From the NCBI GenBank assembly GCA_000432775.1, contig HF990323.1, positions 1 to 36,086 of the forward strand: 36,086 bases of DNA. Reading direction: 5' to 3'. Positions 8,955 through 16,824 of this stretch are shown in pieces; position 1 is the first letter of the stretch; each line of letters begins with the position of its first letter. Both the position numbers and the translations under genes were made by a program. The stretch is from Alistipes sp. CAG:831 (GTDB lineage: Bacteria > Bacteroidota > Bacteroidia > Bacteroidales > UBA932). The notes under the pieces are model-generated. The model searched no databases. It saw nothing but the letters and a program-made list of their open reading frames with translations, and was not told where the DNA came from.

Positions 8955-9000
8955 GTCCGGGCTTTCCGGACCCCATTGCACCAAAAGCCTGATGGCTTTT
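8955..9000 (-). promoter_or_regulatory. Two stem-loops in the rplY 5' leader
   Basis: Reading the minus strand, the first stem-loop is AAAAGCC-ATCA-GGCTTTT (9000-8983), extendable with bulges by the flanking GCCACC/GGTGC. The second is GTCCGG-AAAGC-CCGGAC (8971-8955). Together they fill most of the predicted ~75-base leader between the promoter and the rplY start. An autoregulatory L25-binding leader is possible. No family match was tested. The first hairpin could instead stabilise the 5' end. Confidence 0.45.
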
Positions 9001-9008
9001 AGGGGTGG

Positions 9009-9039
9009 CAAAAGTAATCAAATTTTCAAGTTTGGCAAA
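9009..9039 (-). promoter_or_regulatory. Promoter of rplY-pth
   Basis: On the minus strand a -33 TTTG (9039-9036) is followed after 19 bases by TACTTTTG (9016-9009), matching the Bacteroidota TTTG-n19-TAnnTTTG pattern. Transcription should start near 9004. Confidence 0.75.
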
Positions 9040-9088
9040 AAATTTGTATCTTGCACAGACGAATTAACAACATTTTAGATTAATTTTT

Positions 9089-9649
9089 ATGGAAAAGAAA
9101 TGGAGATGCACCGTATGCGGTTACGTGCACACTGGAGACAACCCTCCTGAAAAATGCCCTCTCTGCAAGGCTCCCGCAAGCAAGTTTGTAGAGATCAAGG
9201 AAGAAGCCAATGAAATCTCATGGGCCGACGGCCACACTCTCGGAGTGGCCAAAGGCTGCGACCAGGAAATATGGGAAGGCCTGCAGGCACATTTTGCAGG
9301 CGAATGTTCTGAAGTAGGTATGTATATAGCCATGAGCCGTCAGGCTGACAGGGAAGGCTATCCCGAGATCGCCGAGGCTTACCGCCGTATCGCCTACGAG
9401 GAGGCTGATCACGCCGCCAGATTCGCCGAGCTCCTCGGTGAGGTAGTCTGGGACACCAAGACCAACCTCGAGAAGAGAATGCACGCAGAGGCCGACGCCT
9501 GCGCCGACAAGAAGCGTATCGCCACCAAGGCCAAACAGCTCAACCTCGACGCCATCCACGACACAGTACACGAGATGTGCAAGGACGAGGCCCGTCACGG
9601 CCAGGCTTTCGAGGGTCTGTACAAGAGATTCTTCGGCGAGAAGAAATAA
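9089..9649 (+). CDS. Reverse rubrerythrin (rubredoxin-like plus diiron ferritin-like)
   Basis: This 186-residue cytoplasmic non-haem iron protein probably reduces hydrogen peroxide (and perhaps oxygen) in an anaerobe. The rubredoxin-like iron site is at the N-terminus (C7-x2-C10 and C23-x2-C26 in RCTVCGYVH and CPLCKAP). The four-helix diiron domain follows, with ExxH-type ligand sites EEADHAARFAE and DEARHGQAFEG. This is the opposite domain order to classical rubrerythrin, hence reverse rubrerythrin as in clostridia. It appears monocistronic. The gene ends directly against the convergent protease gene with no base between the stop codons, so its terminator would have to lie in the neighbour. 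Confidence 0.9.
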   Translation: MEKKWRCTVCGYVHTGDNPPEKCPLCKAPASKFVEIKEEANEISWADGHTLGVAKGCDQEIWEGLQAHFAGECSEVGMYIAMSRQADREGYPEIAEAYRRIAYEEADHAARFAELLGEVVWDTKTNLEKRMHAEADACADKKRIATKAKQLNLDAIHDTVHEMCKDEARHGQAFEGLYKRFFGEKK

Positions 9650-10873
9650 TTACTCGACCATCGTGACCGCCTTGTTCCAGGCGAGGGTCCTGTAATATTT
9701 ATCAAGAACTGAGTTTTCGGGATTGGGTACATAGGTGCTCAGTCCCGAAAATGTTTTTATATCGAACTGCACATATCCTCCGAGTACAAACGCATCGGTT
9801 GCCTTTTTGTACACAACAGCCGCATCCAGCGCCTGTCGGAAAGATTCAGTTCGTTCCTCATCTGGAGATATACTGGTCATAAAGTCTTCAAGATCATAGA
9901 ACCAGTGCTTATTCAGTCTGTAGTACCCCTGCAGTGAGTCCATATCCAGAAGCTGTATACTGTCCCGTCCTCCGTCACCCAGCACCTCACGGCATGCCGT
10001 GGCAAGTCCATCCAAAGCTTTAGTGTCCACTACTGCCACTGTAGCCCCATCTTCGCGGTAATACTCATAATACTTGTCACACATTGATTTTAAGGCGGGC
10101 AGACTGCCGTCAACAATATCCTCCACCACTAGATCGTATGGAAAGCCGGCGGCAAGCACCTCCGCAGCTGATGCTACCAGATAGTCACACTTCTCCCTCA
10201 GCTCGTAGGCAACCTCCACACCGCCCATCAGGCATGCGTCGAAAAGTATATAACTATAATGCACCGGCAGCGCCTCCGCCAGATCACGTATGTCCATCTC
10301 ACTGCTTCCGTCAATTCCGAAAGACTTCACGTACGCGGCAAAGGGATCCTCGGCCAACTGCATGGGGACTATGCCTCCATCCGAATCCTCGACCGGACTG
10401 CTGTAAAAGCCTTCCGGCAGCCATCCCGTACCATGGGACCAAAGGACCAGCCCCCTGTAGTCAGAAGGGAAAAGCGCGTCGGCATAGGAAAGGACGGCAT
10501 TCATCACCGAATCGGACATGGAATCCTGCTCCTGATCATATTCCATGAGCACCTCCTCGAACACTTCTCCTGGACGGCCGGAGCTCAGCCTCATAAGCTT
10601 GGGAGTCTCACCGCAGATATCGGCATACACCAGAAGGACATCTCCGGAGCCCTCGTCGAAATACTGGGGCAGCCCGCCGTTCTTGATGTCTTCCAGATTC
10701 TGACGGGCGTAGGACGCCAGGTCATTGTCAGCCGCCATATATATCAGGACGGTACGTCCTATCCGCATATCGTTGCTTCCCTGATTGTCGAGACAGGAGA
10801 CCGCCGAGAGCGCAAGGAGGACCGCCGTGGCAGAAAGGAGCGCATATCTCATCATTACTTTAATCTTTTTCAT
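9650..10873 (-). CDS. Secreted clostripain-family (C11) cysteine protease, lipoprotein
   Basis: This 407-residue protein is a predicted lipoprotein. Starting at the ATG at 10873, residues 1-27 make a lipoprotein signal (LLALSAVSC, lipidated C27), and an AACGGAGAAAAG ribosome site precedes the ATG. The longer frame up to 10933 would put 20 polar residues before the signal, so I reject it. The C11 catalytic pair is visible: H147 in LWSHGTGW and C214 in LFDACLMGG, followed by CDYLVASAAEVLAAGFPYD. The N-terminal TVLIYMAADNDL is also typical. Clostripain-like enzymes cleave after Arg or Lys and are usually autoactivated; specificity here is not shown. Confidence 0.9.
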   Translation of the reverse strand: MKKIKVMMRYALLSATAVLLALSAVSCLDNQGSNDMRIGRTVLIYMAADNDLASYARQNLEDIKNGGLPQYFDEGSGDVLLVYADICGETPKLMRLSSGRPGEVFEEVLMEYDQEQDSMSDSVMNAVLSYADALFPSDYRGLVLWSHGTGWLPEGFYSSPVEDSDGGIVPMQLAEDPFAAYVKSFGIDGSSEMDIRDLAEALPVHYSYILFDACLMGGVEVAYELREKCDYLVASAAEVLAAGFPYDLVVEDIVDGSLPALKSMCDKYYEYYREDGATVAVVDTKALDGLATACREVLGDGGRDSIQLLDMDSLQGYYRLNKHWFYDLEDFMTSISPDEERTESFRQALDAAVVYKKATDAFVLGGYVQFDIKTFSGLSTYVPNPENSVLDKYYRTLAWNKAVTMVE

Positions 10874-10894
10874 CTTTTCTCCGTTAACGGAAGA

Positions 10895-10902
10895 CAAATA
10901 TA
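10895..10902 (-). promoter_or_regulatory. -7 promoter box for the C11 protease gene
   Basis: The minus strand reads TATATTTG (TAnnTTTG). It lies 21 bases before the chosen ATG at 10873, which supports that start over the one at 10933. No good -33 TTTG at 19-21 bases. Confidence 0.5.
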
Positions 10903-10914
10903 GAATTAATTTGC

Positions 10915-10922
10915 TATTTTTG
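10915..10922 (+). promoter_or_regulatory. -7 promoter box for the YtxH-holin-TrkA operon
   Basis: TATTTTTG matches TAnnTTTG and ends 23 bases before the ATG at 10946. It is back to back with the minus-strand box at 10895-10902. The -33 element is not evident. Confidence 0.5.
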
Positions 10923-10945
10923 TATTTATTCAAAACATATACGGT

Positions 10946-11188
10946 ATGAAAACAGACAATCTATTCACTTTTCTGGGCGGAGTCCTCGTAGGAGCCGCCG
11001 TTGCGATTCTCTTCGCACCCGAGTCAGGCGAGGAGACACGCAGGAAGATCAAGGACACCTTCGACAAGGAGTACCAGGGCCTCAAGGACAAGATCAACAG
11101 CCTCGAGAGCCGCGCCAAGGCAGCAGCCGACGCATACGCCTCGGCCAAGGCCCAGAACGGTACTGAGAACGGAGCCATTCCCGAATAA
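10946..11188 (+). CDS. YtxH domain-containing small protein
   Basis: This 80-residue protein starts with a short hydrophobic glycine-rich helix (FLGGVLVGAAVAILFAPESGEETRRKI), the hallmark of the YtxH family. A charged, probably helical tail follows (DKEYQGLKDKINSLESRAKAAADAYASAKAQ). YtxH proteins are stress-related and likely membrane associated, with no settled biochemical role. It is first in an operon: the holin-like gene begins 10 bases later. Confidence 0.85.
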   Translation: MKTDNLFTFLGGVLVGAAVAILFAPESGEETRRKIKDTFDKEYQGLKDKINSLESRAKAAADAYASAKAQNGTENGAIPE

Positions 11189-11197
11189 TGCCTGGAG

Positions 11198-11575
11198 ATG
11201 GAGAACCAGACCCCGAACAGCAACAACCCCCTGGGAGACCTCTTCTCGTCCATCAAGTGCTACATAGACCTGCGCATTGACGAGATAAAGCTGGCCCTGG
11301 CCGAGAACCTGGCCAAGATCTTCAGCAGGATTATTTTCTTCTTCCTGCTTTTCATCCTGGTCGGAGTAGTCCTCGGCATAGCGGCTGCTGCGCTATCCTC
11401 CTGGTTCACCGTACTGGTGGGCAACAGGACGGCTGGCCTGCTGATTACAGCCGGCATATTCCTCCTGCTGATTCTGGCACTGTTCCTCTTCAAGGACCGG
11501 TTCCTTATCAACAGCCCCCTGAGAATGTTTTTACGAATGTTTTTCGACGACAGGAAAAATGGAAAAGGACAATAG
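11198..11575 (+). CDS. Phage holin superfamily III-like membrane protein
   Basis: This 125-residue inner-membrane protein has an amphipathic N-terminal half (DLFSSIKCYIDLRIDEIKLALAENLAKIFSRI) and two hydrophobic helices at ~45-70 (IIFFFLLFILVGVVLGIAAAAL) and ~80-100 (AGLLITAGIFLLLILALFLF). This fits the family named phage holin 3_6/YqjE-like, which is common in bacterial chromosomes without any prophage. I read it as an envelope protein, not a lysis gene, because it sits between YtxH and trkA with no phage genes nearby. The next gene starts inside its last 17 bases. Confidence 0.8.
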   Translation: MENQTPNSNNPLGDLFSSIKCYIDLRIDEIKLALAENLAKIFSRIIFFFLLFILVGVVLGIAAAALSSWFTVLVGNRTAGLLITAGIFLLLILALFLFKDRFLINSPLRMFLRMFFDDRKNGKGQ

Positions 11576-11834
11576 AATCTCAGACTACCGCAACATCCGG
11601 AACCTCGAGGAGCTGCAGTATTGCCGCAGGCTCCTGTCTTCCCGTATTGACCATCAGGAGATAATGGTCCTGTACAAGCTGCGCTGCGTGTGGGAATTCA
11701 TCTCCCCTTCCAACCTCCTGGACATGGGCTGCAAGGCCATAGCCTCGCACAACCCCTCCTTCAACATACTGTACAGGACCGTGGATTTCATCCGCAACCT
11801 GGCCAAAAGCAGGAGAAAAAAAGAAACCGAGTAG
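11559..11834 (+). CDS. Conserved hypothetical 91-residue protein
   Basis: I do not recognise a domain. The protein is basic, mostly helical-looking (RNIRNLEELQYCRRLLSSRIDHQEIMVLYKL) and ends with a lysine/arginine-rich tail (LAKSRRKKETE). There is no signal peptide or clear membrane helix, although SPSNLLDMGCKAIA is mildly hydrophobic. It overlaps the end of the holin-like gene by 17 bases and is followed by trkA 12 bases later. It is therefore translated as part of the YtxH-holin-TrkA operon and may work at the membrane with the holin-like protein (inference). Confidence 0.75.
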   Translation: MEKDNRISDYRNIRNLEELQYCRRLLSSRIDHQEIMVLYKLRCVWEFISPSNLLDMGCKAIASHNPSFNILYRTVDFIRNLAKSRRKKETE

Positions 11835-11846
11835 AAAGAGCAGTCT

Positions 11847-13193
11847 ATGAGGATCATCATCGCCGGAGCCGGAGAGATTGGCAGTCATCTTGCCAAGATG
11901 CTGAGCATGGAGTACCACGAGATTACGGTTATCTCCCCAGACCCCGAGAGTCTGGAAGACCTGGCCAGTGACTCGGACATAGTGACGGTAGTGGGACATC
12001 CCACTTCCATAGAGACTCTGGTCCAGGCCGGAACAGGCAGTGCGGATCTCTTCATCGCCGTCAATCCTGACTCGGAGCAGGACATCAACATAGTCTCCGC
12101 GGCCCTGGCAAAAAAGCTGGGAGCCAAGAAGGTTACGGCCCGTATCAACAACGAGGAGTACCAGAAGAACGACAACAGGATACTCTTTACCGACCTCGGC
12201 ATAGATTCTCTTTTCTATCCGGAGAAAATCGCCGCCACTGAGATAGTCAACCTGCTGAAACAGAACAATGCCTCCGAGTTCATGAACTACTCGCACGGCA
12301 AGCTTCAGCTCATCGTCTACCGTCTGGAAGAGTGCTCTCCGATGGTGGACCGCACAGTCGCCGAACTGCGCGAGAGGACTCAGAATCTCTTCCGCTCGGT
12401 AGCCATCTCCCGCGACGGCAGGACCATCATACCCAAGAGCGCCACCCGCTTCAAACAGGGAGACGTAGTATATCTCGTCTCCAAGAAGGAAGGTATGGAA
12501 CAGGCTCTGTCGCTGTCCGGCAAGCCCAAGGTATCCGTACGCAACCTGATGATTCTGGGCGGAGGCCGCATAGGCGAGATGGTGGCCCGCTCCATGGAGA
12601 AACAGACTGAGAATATCCGGCTCATCGAACTCAAGCCGGGCAAGTGCGCACATCTGTCAGAGACTCTGGACCGGACTCTGGTCATCAACGGAGACGGCCG
12701 GAATTCCGACCTGCTGATGCAGGAAGGGCTCAAGGACATGGAAGCATTCGTGGCCGTTACCAGCAGCTCCGAGACCAACATACTCTCCTGCGTAGTGGCC
12801 AAGCGCATGGGTATACCAAAGGTCATAGCCGAAGTGGAGAACTTCGAATACATCAAGCTGGCCGAGGAGATGGGCGTGGACTCTGTCATCAACAAGAAGC
12901 TCATCACGGCAGGCAAGATATTCCGCTTCACACTCTCCAACAAGGTCCGCTCAATCAAGGTCCTCAACGGAACCGACGCAGTGGTCCTCGAGTTCATTGT
13001 AAACACCAACAGCAAGATAACCACGGGCAGGCTCAAAGAGCTGAACTTCCCGGAAGAAGCCATCATCGGAGGCTTTGTCAGGGGCAACGAGAGCTTCATA
13101 GCAGACAGTGAGAGCACCATCCGGCCATACGACCAGGTAGTGGTGTTCGCCAATCCTGACGCCGTGGACAAAGTCGACAAATTCTTTTTATAA
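11847..13193 (+). CDS. trkA: Trk-type K+ uptake regulatory subunit TrkA
   Basis: This 448-residue cytoplasmic protein gates the TrkH/TrkG potassium channel by binding NAD(H) and nucleotides. Two tandem RCK modules are seen. The first Rossmann motif is GAGEIG (residues 7-12, in IIIAGAGEIGSHLAKML) and the second is GGGRIG (238-243). Each is followed by an RCK_C-like segment (LQLIVYRLEECSPMVDRTVAELRER; IVNTNSKITTGRLKELNFPEEAIIGG). Length matches full-length TrkA. No trkH gene is in the window, which is slightly unusual since the two are often adjacent. The upstream genes are YtxH, the holin-like gene and the 91-residue protein. Confidence 0.94.
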   Translation: MRIIIAGAGEIGSHLAKMLSMEYHEITVISPDPESLEDLASDSDIVTVVGHPTSIETLVQAGTGSADLFIAVNPDSEQDINIVSAALAKKLGAKKVTARINNEEYQKNDNRILFTDLGIDSLFYPEKIAATEIVNLLKQNNASEFMNYSHGKLQLIVYRLEECSPMVDRTVAELRERTQNLFRSVAISRDGRTIIPKSATRFKQGDVVYLVSKKEGMEQALSLSGKPKVSVRNLMILGGGRIGEMVARSMEKQTENIRLIELKPGKCAHLSETLDRTLVINGDGRNSDLLMQEGLKDMEAFVAVTSSSETNILSCVVAKRMGIPKVIAEVENFEYIKLAEEMGVDSVINKKLITAGKIFRFTLSNKVRSIKVLNGTDAVVLEFIVNTNSKITTGRLKELNFPEEAIIGGFVRGNESFIADSESTIRPYDQVVVFANPDAVDKVDKFFL

Positions 13194-13222
13194 TACTAAT
13201 TTATTTAACACACCAACCAGTA

Positions 13223-14668
13223 ATGATACAGTTTAAATTTCCCGTTTCGGGCAAGACCCGTACCGAACATGACCTGCTGGGTTACAAAGAAGTTCCCACC
13301 GAGGCCCTTTTCGGCATCCAGACCCTGAGATGCATCGAGAATTTTGATATCAGCAACAACCATCTCTGCGACTTCCCGGAGTTCATCAAGGCTTTCGGTA
13401 TCGTGAAGATGGCTGCCATCAAGGCCAACCACAAACTCGGTCTCGTCTCCGACCAGGTCAAGGACGCTGTTGTAGAGGCCTGCCAGGAGCTCATCGACGG
13501 CAAGCATCTCGAGTTCTTCCCGATTGACATGGTTCAGGGTGGTGCCGGAACCAGCATGAACATGAATGCCAACGAGGTGATTGCCAACCGTGCCCTCGAG
13601 ATCATGGGTCACCAGAGAGGTGAGTACCAGTACTGCCACCCCAACGACCACATCAACATGGCACAGTCCACCAACGACGCCTACCCCAGCGCCATGCATC
13701 TCGGACTGTACTTCATCAACGAGAAGGTGCAGGTAGCCCTCAAGGAACTGATCAAGGCCTTCGACGACAAGAAGAAGGAGTTCGCCAATATCATCAAGAT
13801 GGGCCGTACCCAGCTGCAGGACGCAGTGCCAATGACCCTCGGACAGTCCTTCGGAGCCTTCGCTGACGCCATGAGGCATGAGGCCTCAAGACTGCAGAAG
13901 GCAGCCGACGAGTTCCTCTACACCAACATGGGTGCCACAGCCATCGGTACCGGTATCACCGCAGAGCCCAATTACGCCAAGTACTGCACCGAGTACCTCC
14001 GCGAGATCTCAGGTCTGGACATCAAGCTCTCGAGGAACCTTATAGAGGCCACACACGATACCTCGTGCATGGTTGCCTACTCATCTGCCCTGAAATCGAT
14101 TGCCATCCGCCTCTCGAAGATATGCAACGACCTGCGCCTGATGTCCTCCGGTCCCCGTACCGGTATCGAGGAGATCAAGCTGCCTCCCAAACAGCCCGGA
14201 TCGTCCATCATGCCCGGAAAGGTCAACCCCGTTATCCCCGAGGTGGTCAACCAGGTATGCTTCAAGGTAATCGGCAATGACTTCGCAGTAACCATGGCCT
14301 CCGAGGCCGCTCAGCTCGAGCTCAACGTGATGGAGCCCGTGATGGTAGAGTCCCTCGTTGAGTCAGCCACATGGATGACCCGCGCATTCACCACCCTCCG
14401 CGTAGAGTGCATCGAAGGTATCCAGGCCAACAAGAAACACTGCGAGGAGCAGGTTAAGCACAGCATCGGTATCGTCACAGCCCTCAAGCCCTACATCGGA
14501 TACTCCAACTGCACGGAGATTGCCAAAGAGGCCCTCGAGTCCGGCAAGAGCGTCTATGACCTTGTTCTGGAGCGCAACCTTCTGACCAAGAAGCAGCTCG
14601 ACGTGATTCTGAACCCCAAGAACATGATTCACCCGAGCATGATTGCAGACATCAGAAAGAATGACTGA
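13223..14668 (+). CDS. aspA: Aspartate ammonia-lyase (aspartase)
   Basis: Converts L-aspartate reversibly to fumarate and ammonia; in an anaerobe it can supply fumarate for respiration. The 481-residue protein carries the fumarase/aspartase signature GSSIMPGKVNPV (G326 onward), plus GAGTSMNMNANEVIANRALE and GRTQLQDAVPMTLGQ of the superfamily. Length is typical. It begins 29 bases after trkA and may be co-transcribed with it or have its own promoter. Its last 17 bases overlap the convergent Omp85-type gene. A strong terminator for this transcript lies inside that neighbour at 14749-14780. Fumarase class II was considered, but the N-terminal GxxxVPxxALFGIQTLR and overall match favour aspartase. 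Confidence 0.94.
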   Translation: MIQFKFPVSGKTRTEHDLLGYKEVPTEALFGIQTLRCIENFDISNNHLCDFPEFIKAFGIVKMAAIKANHKLGLVSDQVKDAVVEACQELIDGKHLEFFPIDMVQGGAGTSMNMNANEVIANRALEIMGHQRGEYQYCHPNDHINMAQSTNDAYPSAMHLGLYFINEKVQVALKELIKAFDDKKKEFANIIKMGRTQLQDAVPMTLGQSFGAFADAMRHEASRLQKAADEFLYTNMGATAIGTGITAEPNYAKYCTEYLREISGLDIKLSRNLIEATHDTSCMVAYSSALKSIAIRLSKICNDLRLMSSGPRTGIEEIKLPPKQPGSSIMPGKVNPVIPEVVNQVCFKVIGNDFAVTMASEAAQLELNVMEPVMVESLVESATWMTRAFTTLRVECIEGIQANKKHCEEQVKHSIGIVTALKPYIGYSNCTEIAKEALESGKSVYDLVLERNLLTKKQLDVILNPKNMIHPSMIADIRKND

Positions 14669-15800
14669 CACCTGCGATGACTGCCCACTGCCCCCGGAGA
14701 CCGAAACCGGCATCCAGGCGCAGAACAAGTCCCAGCAATGACAGACGGTACCCTGCCCCGTATGTGGGCAGGGTATTTTTTATATTCATTTCCCGGAAAG
14801 ACGGGAAAACATTGCCTGCCCCTCCCCATACGGCGGCTCCGTGAGGACCGTAGATTTTCTGCCTGAGCTCAACCTGGGCCGATAGCAGATTGCGGTCCCG
14901 GTAGCGCCCCTTGTAATACCCCCTGAGCCTTATATCACCGCCTGCATCGGGCCAGACAGTCCAAGGTGCCGTCCTGGAATTGACCTGCCCATAGAGATCC
15001 ATGGCCAGGACTCCACCCTCCCACAGAGGAAGATAAAAGTCGGCCGTAACCTCCGTTCTTGCAAACGGCCTGCCGCCCTGGAGGGGAAAATGCACGCTTT
15101 CCTCGGCTGTTATCAGGATACCGCGCGACGGCTCGCTGCCGTTGTCCCGGGTATCCAGGTCAAACCTGAGTCCCAATCCGGCATAATGAGTCTCCATGGG
15201 TTCGCCATCCATAGGATACGAAGTGGAAAGCTCCGAAACTCCGCTGTAGGCATAGGAGACAAATCCTCCGGCCTTCAGCAGATTACCTCTACGGTACATC
15301 AGGTCAGCGCGGGCATCGGCCCGGTGACTGACTATTCTTCCTCGGTTGCTGTCACGGGAGGCAGCCTCATACCCCAGTCCCCAGAAATACCGGGGGCCGT
15401 AGATGTATGCCGCTGAATATTGTATAAGAAAATCCCCCTTGCGGGAAATCCATGCGCCGGTGACGGCTCCGGCTGCGGAGAGATTGGTGGAAATCATCAG
15501 CACGGCTCCTACCGTGGAGGGCGGTGCGAGAGTGTCCTCCGAGGTCCTGCCGGAGCCCATGAATCCTCCCATCGCCAGAAATTCCGTCTCCTGGGTGTAC
15601 ATTGCTCCGAATAGAGGCATTACACGGAATTCAGGAGAGCGGAACGAGGGATGACGGCGCGGGTGCAGCCTGTAATATCGGTCGACAGTATCCTTTACCC
15701 TGGCCTCAGCGGCAGAGTCCAGCACCTGGCTGTCCGCCGGGAAAGTGCAGAAGAGCAGCGGAATGAACAGAAGAATATGCCTGAAGGCTGTCCGCAGCAT
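14652..15800 (-). CDS. Omp85/BamA-TamA-type outer membrane barrel protein
   Basis: This 382-residue protein has a signal peptide (MLRTAFRHILLFIPLLFCTFPADSQ). The rest looks like alternating beta strands, and it ends VAGVSHSF-like with a terminal Phe barrel signal. Motifs such as YGPRYFWGLGYEA, GLRFDLDTRDNGSEPSRGILITAE and GGDIRLRGYYKGRYRDRNLLSAQVELRQ fit the surface-antigen (Omp85) barrel; the RLRGY block corresponds to the VRGF/RGY element. No POTRA domains fit in the ~100 residues before the barrel, so this is a short form. It follows the PCMD gene by 7 bases in the same operon. Function unknown. Confidence 0.85.
   Translation of the reverse strand: MLRTAFRHILLFIPLLFCTFPADSQVLDSAAEARVKDTVDRYYRLHPRRHPSFRSPEFRVMPLFGAMYTQETEFLAMGGFMGSGRTSEDTLAPPSTVGAVLMISTNLSAAGAVTGAWISRKGDFLIQYSAAYIYGPRYFWGLGYEAASRDSNRGRIVSHRADARADLMYRRGNLLKAGGFVSYAYSGVSELSTSYPMDGEPMETHYAGLGLRFDLDTRDNGSEPSRGILITAEESVHFPLQGGRPFARTEVTADFYLPLWEGGVLAMDLYGQVNSRTAPWTVWPDAGGDIRLRGYYKGRYRDRNLLSAQVELRQKIYGPHGAAVWGGAGNVFPSFREMNIKNTLPTYGAGYRLSLLGLVLRLDAGFGLRGQWAVIAGVSHSF
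14749..14780 (+). terminator. Intrinsic terminator of aspA, inside the opposing gene
   Basis: A perfect 10-base stem TACCCTGCCC (14749-14758) pairs with GGGCAGGGTA (14766-14775) across a 7-base loop. A run of T follows from 14776. Orientation fits plus-strand transcription from aspA. The hairpin lies within the coding region of the minus-strand barrel protein (residues about 341-350). Confidence 0.85.
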
Positions 15801-15807
15801 GGCCGGA

Positions 15808-16788
15808 TCAGTCTACTATCCGGAAATTATCCACCCAGAAAGTATTGCCGAGTCCTCCGTAGAAAGCCTCGCCGCTGGATGAGGATATCCAGATTATGAT
15901 ATGCGTGGGGGTCTCGTCGGCATCAGCCCAGCCGTTCTCCTCTATGGGGACTATCCTGCCCTTACTGTTCTTGCAGTAATAGACTATGTCCCCGTTCTTG
16001 AGCCCCATCTCCGGGATGAAATCCTCATCGGAGGATATATCGCCGTAACGGATTTCAAGAGTCTCGCCGTTCACCCACTCGGGGACATCGTTGCAGAACT
16101 TCTTGAAGGCAGTGCCTACCCGGGTGGCGGTGATATTGCCCTTCGCATCCTCCTCCCTGTGCTGAAGATATACGGCTATATAGGGATAGTCCTTCCCGCC
16201 CATTTCTTTCTTGGGAGAGAAACCCGTAGAACGGATTATAGGGTTGCCCACCTCCGCCTTGTAGTCATACTGCACGGCAGAGGGCCGTCCGGTATAAGGT
16301 ATGCCGCTGTCCATCTTGGTATACGCGCTCTTGGTGTCCCTGATCGGCTCGCAGAAGAATCCCGAGAGAATCGTTCCCTGTACCAGCACCTCCATATCGA
16401 TAAAGCCCATGACGCGGACCTTTTCCATGATTACCGACAGCCTGGCACAGTAGCCGTTCCCGCGAGGCTCGGGAAAAACAGAGTTGCTGCCCTTGACTAT
16501 GCCCATCACATTGGCCATGATGTTGCAGGGAGCCAGAACATCCTCCGCCCTGACAGGACAGGGCTCCTGCCCTCTGAGAGTGTCGCCCTGCGAGAGCTTG
16601 TATATTGTCTTCACATTGCCGCCGATGATTCCGGACTCCTGGAGCTCATACACCCTCCAGCTGTCGAAACGGCCCGAGGCGTTGATAAGGGAGTCCACCT
16701 CCAGGGACTGCGCCGCGGCCTCCTGCTGCAGAAGGAAAATCAGCCATACTGCAATACCTATTATACTTAATATTCTAAATCTTTTCAT
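15808..16788 (-). CDS. PCMD-domain secreted protein
   Basis: This 326-residue exported protein starts at the ATG at 16788, where a signal sequence begins (FRILSIIGIAVWLIFLLQQEAAAQ). The frame stays open to 17202, but that part has no signal and overlaps the opposing protease gene, so I reject the longer start. The last ~240 residues match the PCMD (putative carbohydrate metabolism domain) family of Bacteroidota: AVQYDYKAEVG, YIAVYLQHREEDAKG, and the closing THIIIWISSSSGEAFYGGLGNTFWVDNFRIVD-type segment. PCMD proteins are thought to bind glycans; here that is an inference. It heads a two-gene operon with the Omp85-type barrel. A -7 box lies at 16812-16819. Confidence 0.8.
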   Translation of the reverse strand: MKRFRILSIIGIAVWLIFLLQQEAAAQSLEVDSLINASGRFDSWRVYELQESGIIGGNVKTIYKLSQGDTLRGQEPCPVRAEDVLAPCNIMANVMGIVKGSNSVFPEPRGNGYCARLSVIMEKVRVMGFIDMEVLVQGTILSGFFCEPIRDTKSAYTKMDSGIPYTGRPSAVQYDYKAEVGNPIIRSTGFSPKKEMGGKDYPYIAVYLQHREEDAKGNITATRVGTAFKKFCNDVPEWVNGETLEIRYGDISSDEDFIPEMGLKNGDIVYYCKNSKGRIVPIEENGWADADETPTHIIIWISSSSGEAFYGGLGNTFWVDNFRIVD

Positions 16789-16795
16789 ATTTTTG
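16788..16795 (+). promoter_or_regulatory. -7 promoter box for the M6 protease gene
   Basis: TATTTTTG matches TAnnTTTG and lies 29 bases before the ATG at 16825. It overlaps the start codon of the opposing PCMD gene. It faces the minus-strand box at 16812-16819, so the two 5' ends would overlap by a few bases. Confidence 0.45.
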
Positions 16796-16811
16796 CATAG
16801 TAAACAGACGG

Positions 16812-16819
16812 CAAATTTA
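16812..16819 (-). promoter_or_regulatory. -7 promoter box for the PCMD-Omp85 operon
   Basis: The minus strand reads TAAATTTG (TAnnTTTG), 23 bases before the chosen ATG at 16788. It supports the short start of the PCMD protein. It lies within the predicted 5' leader of the M6 protease mRNA. Confidence 0.5.
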
Positions 16820-16824
16820 AAAAA

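Noticed and set aside
11198..11575. Holin-like gene as evidence for a prophage
   Set aside because: No other phage genes are near; this holin-named family is common in bacterial chromosomes next to YtxH genes.
11580..12653. 357-codon minus-strand frame opposite trkA
   Set aside because: Shadow of trkA, which has two intact Rossmann motifs; the antisense product shows no recognisable domain.
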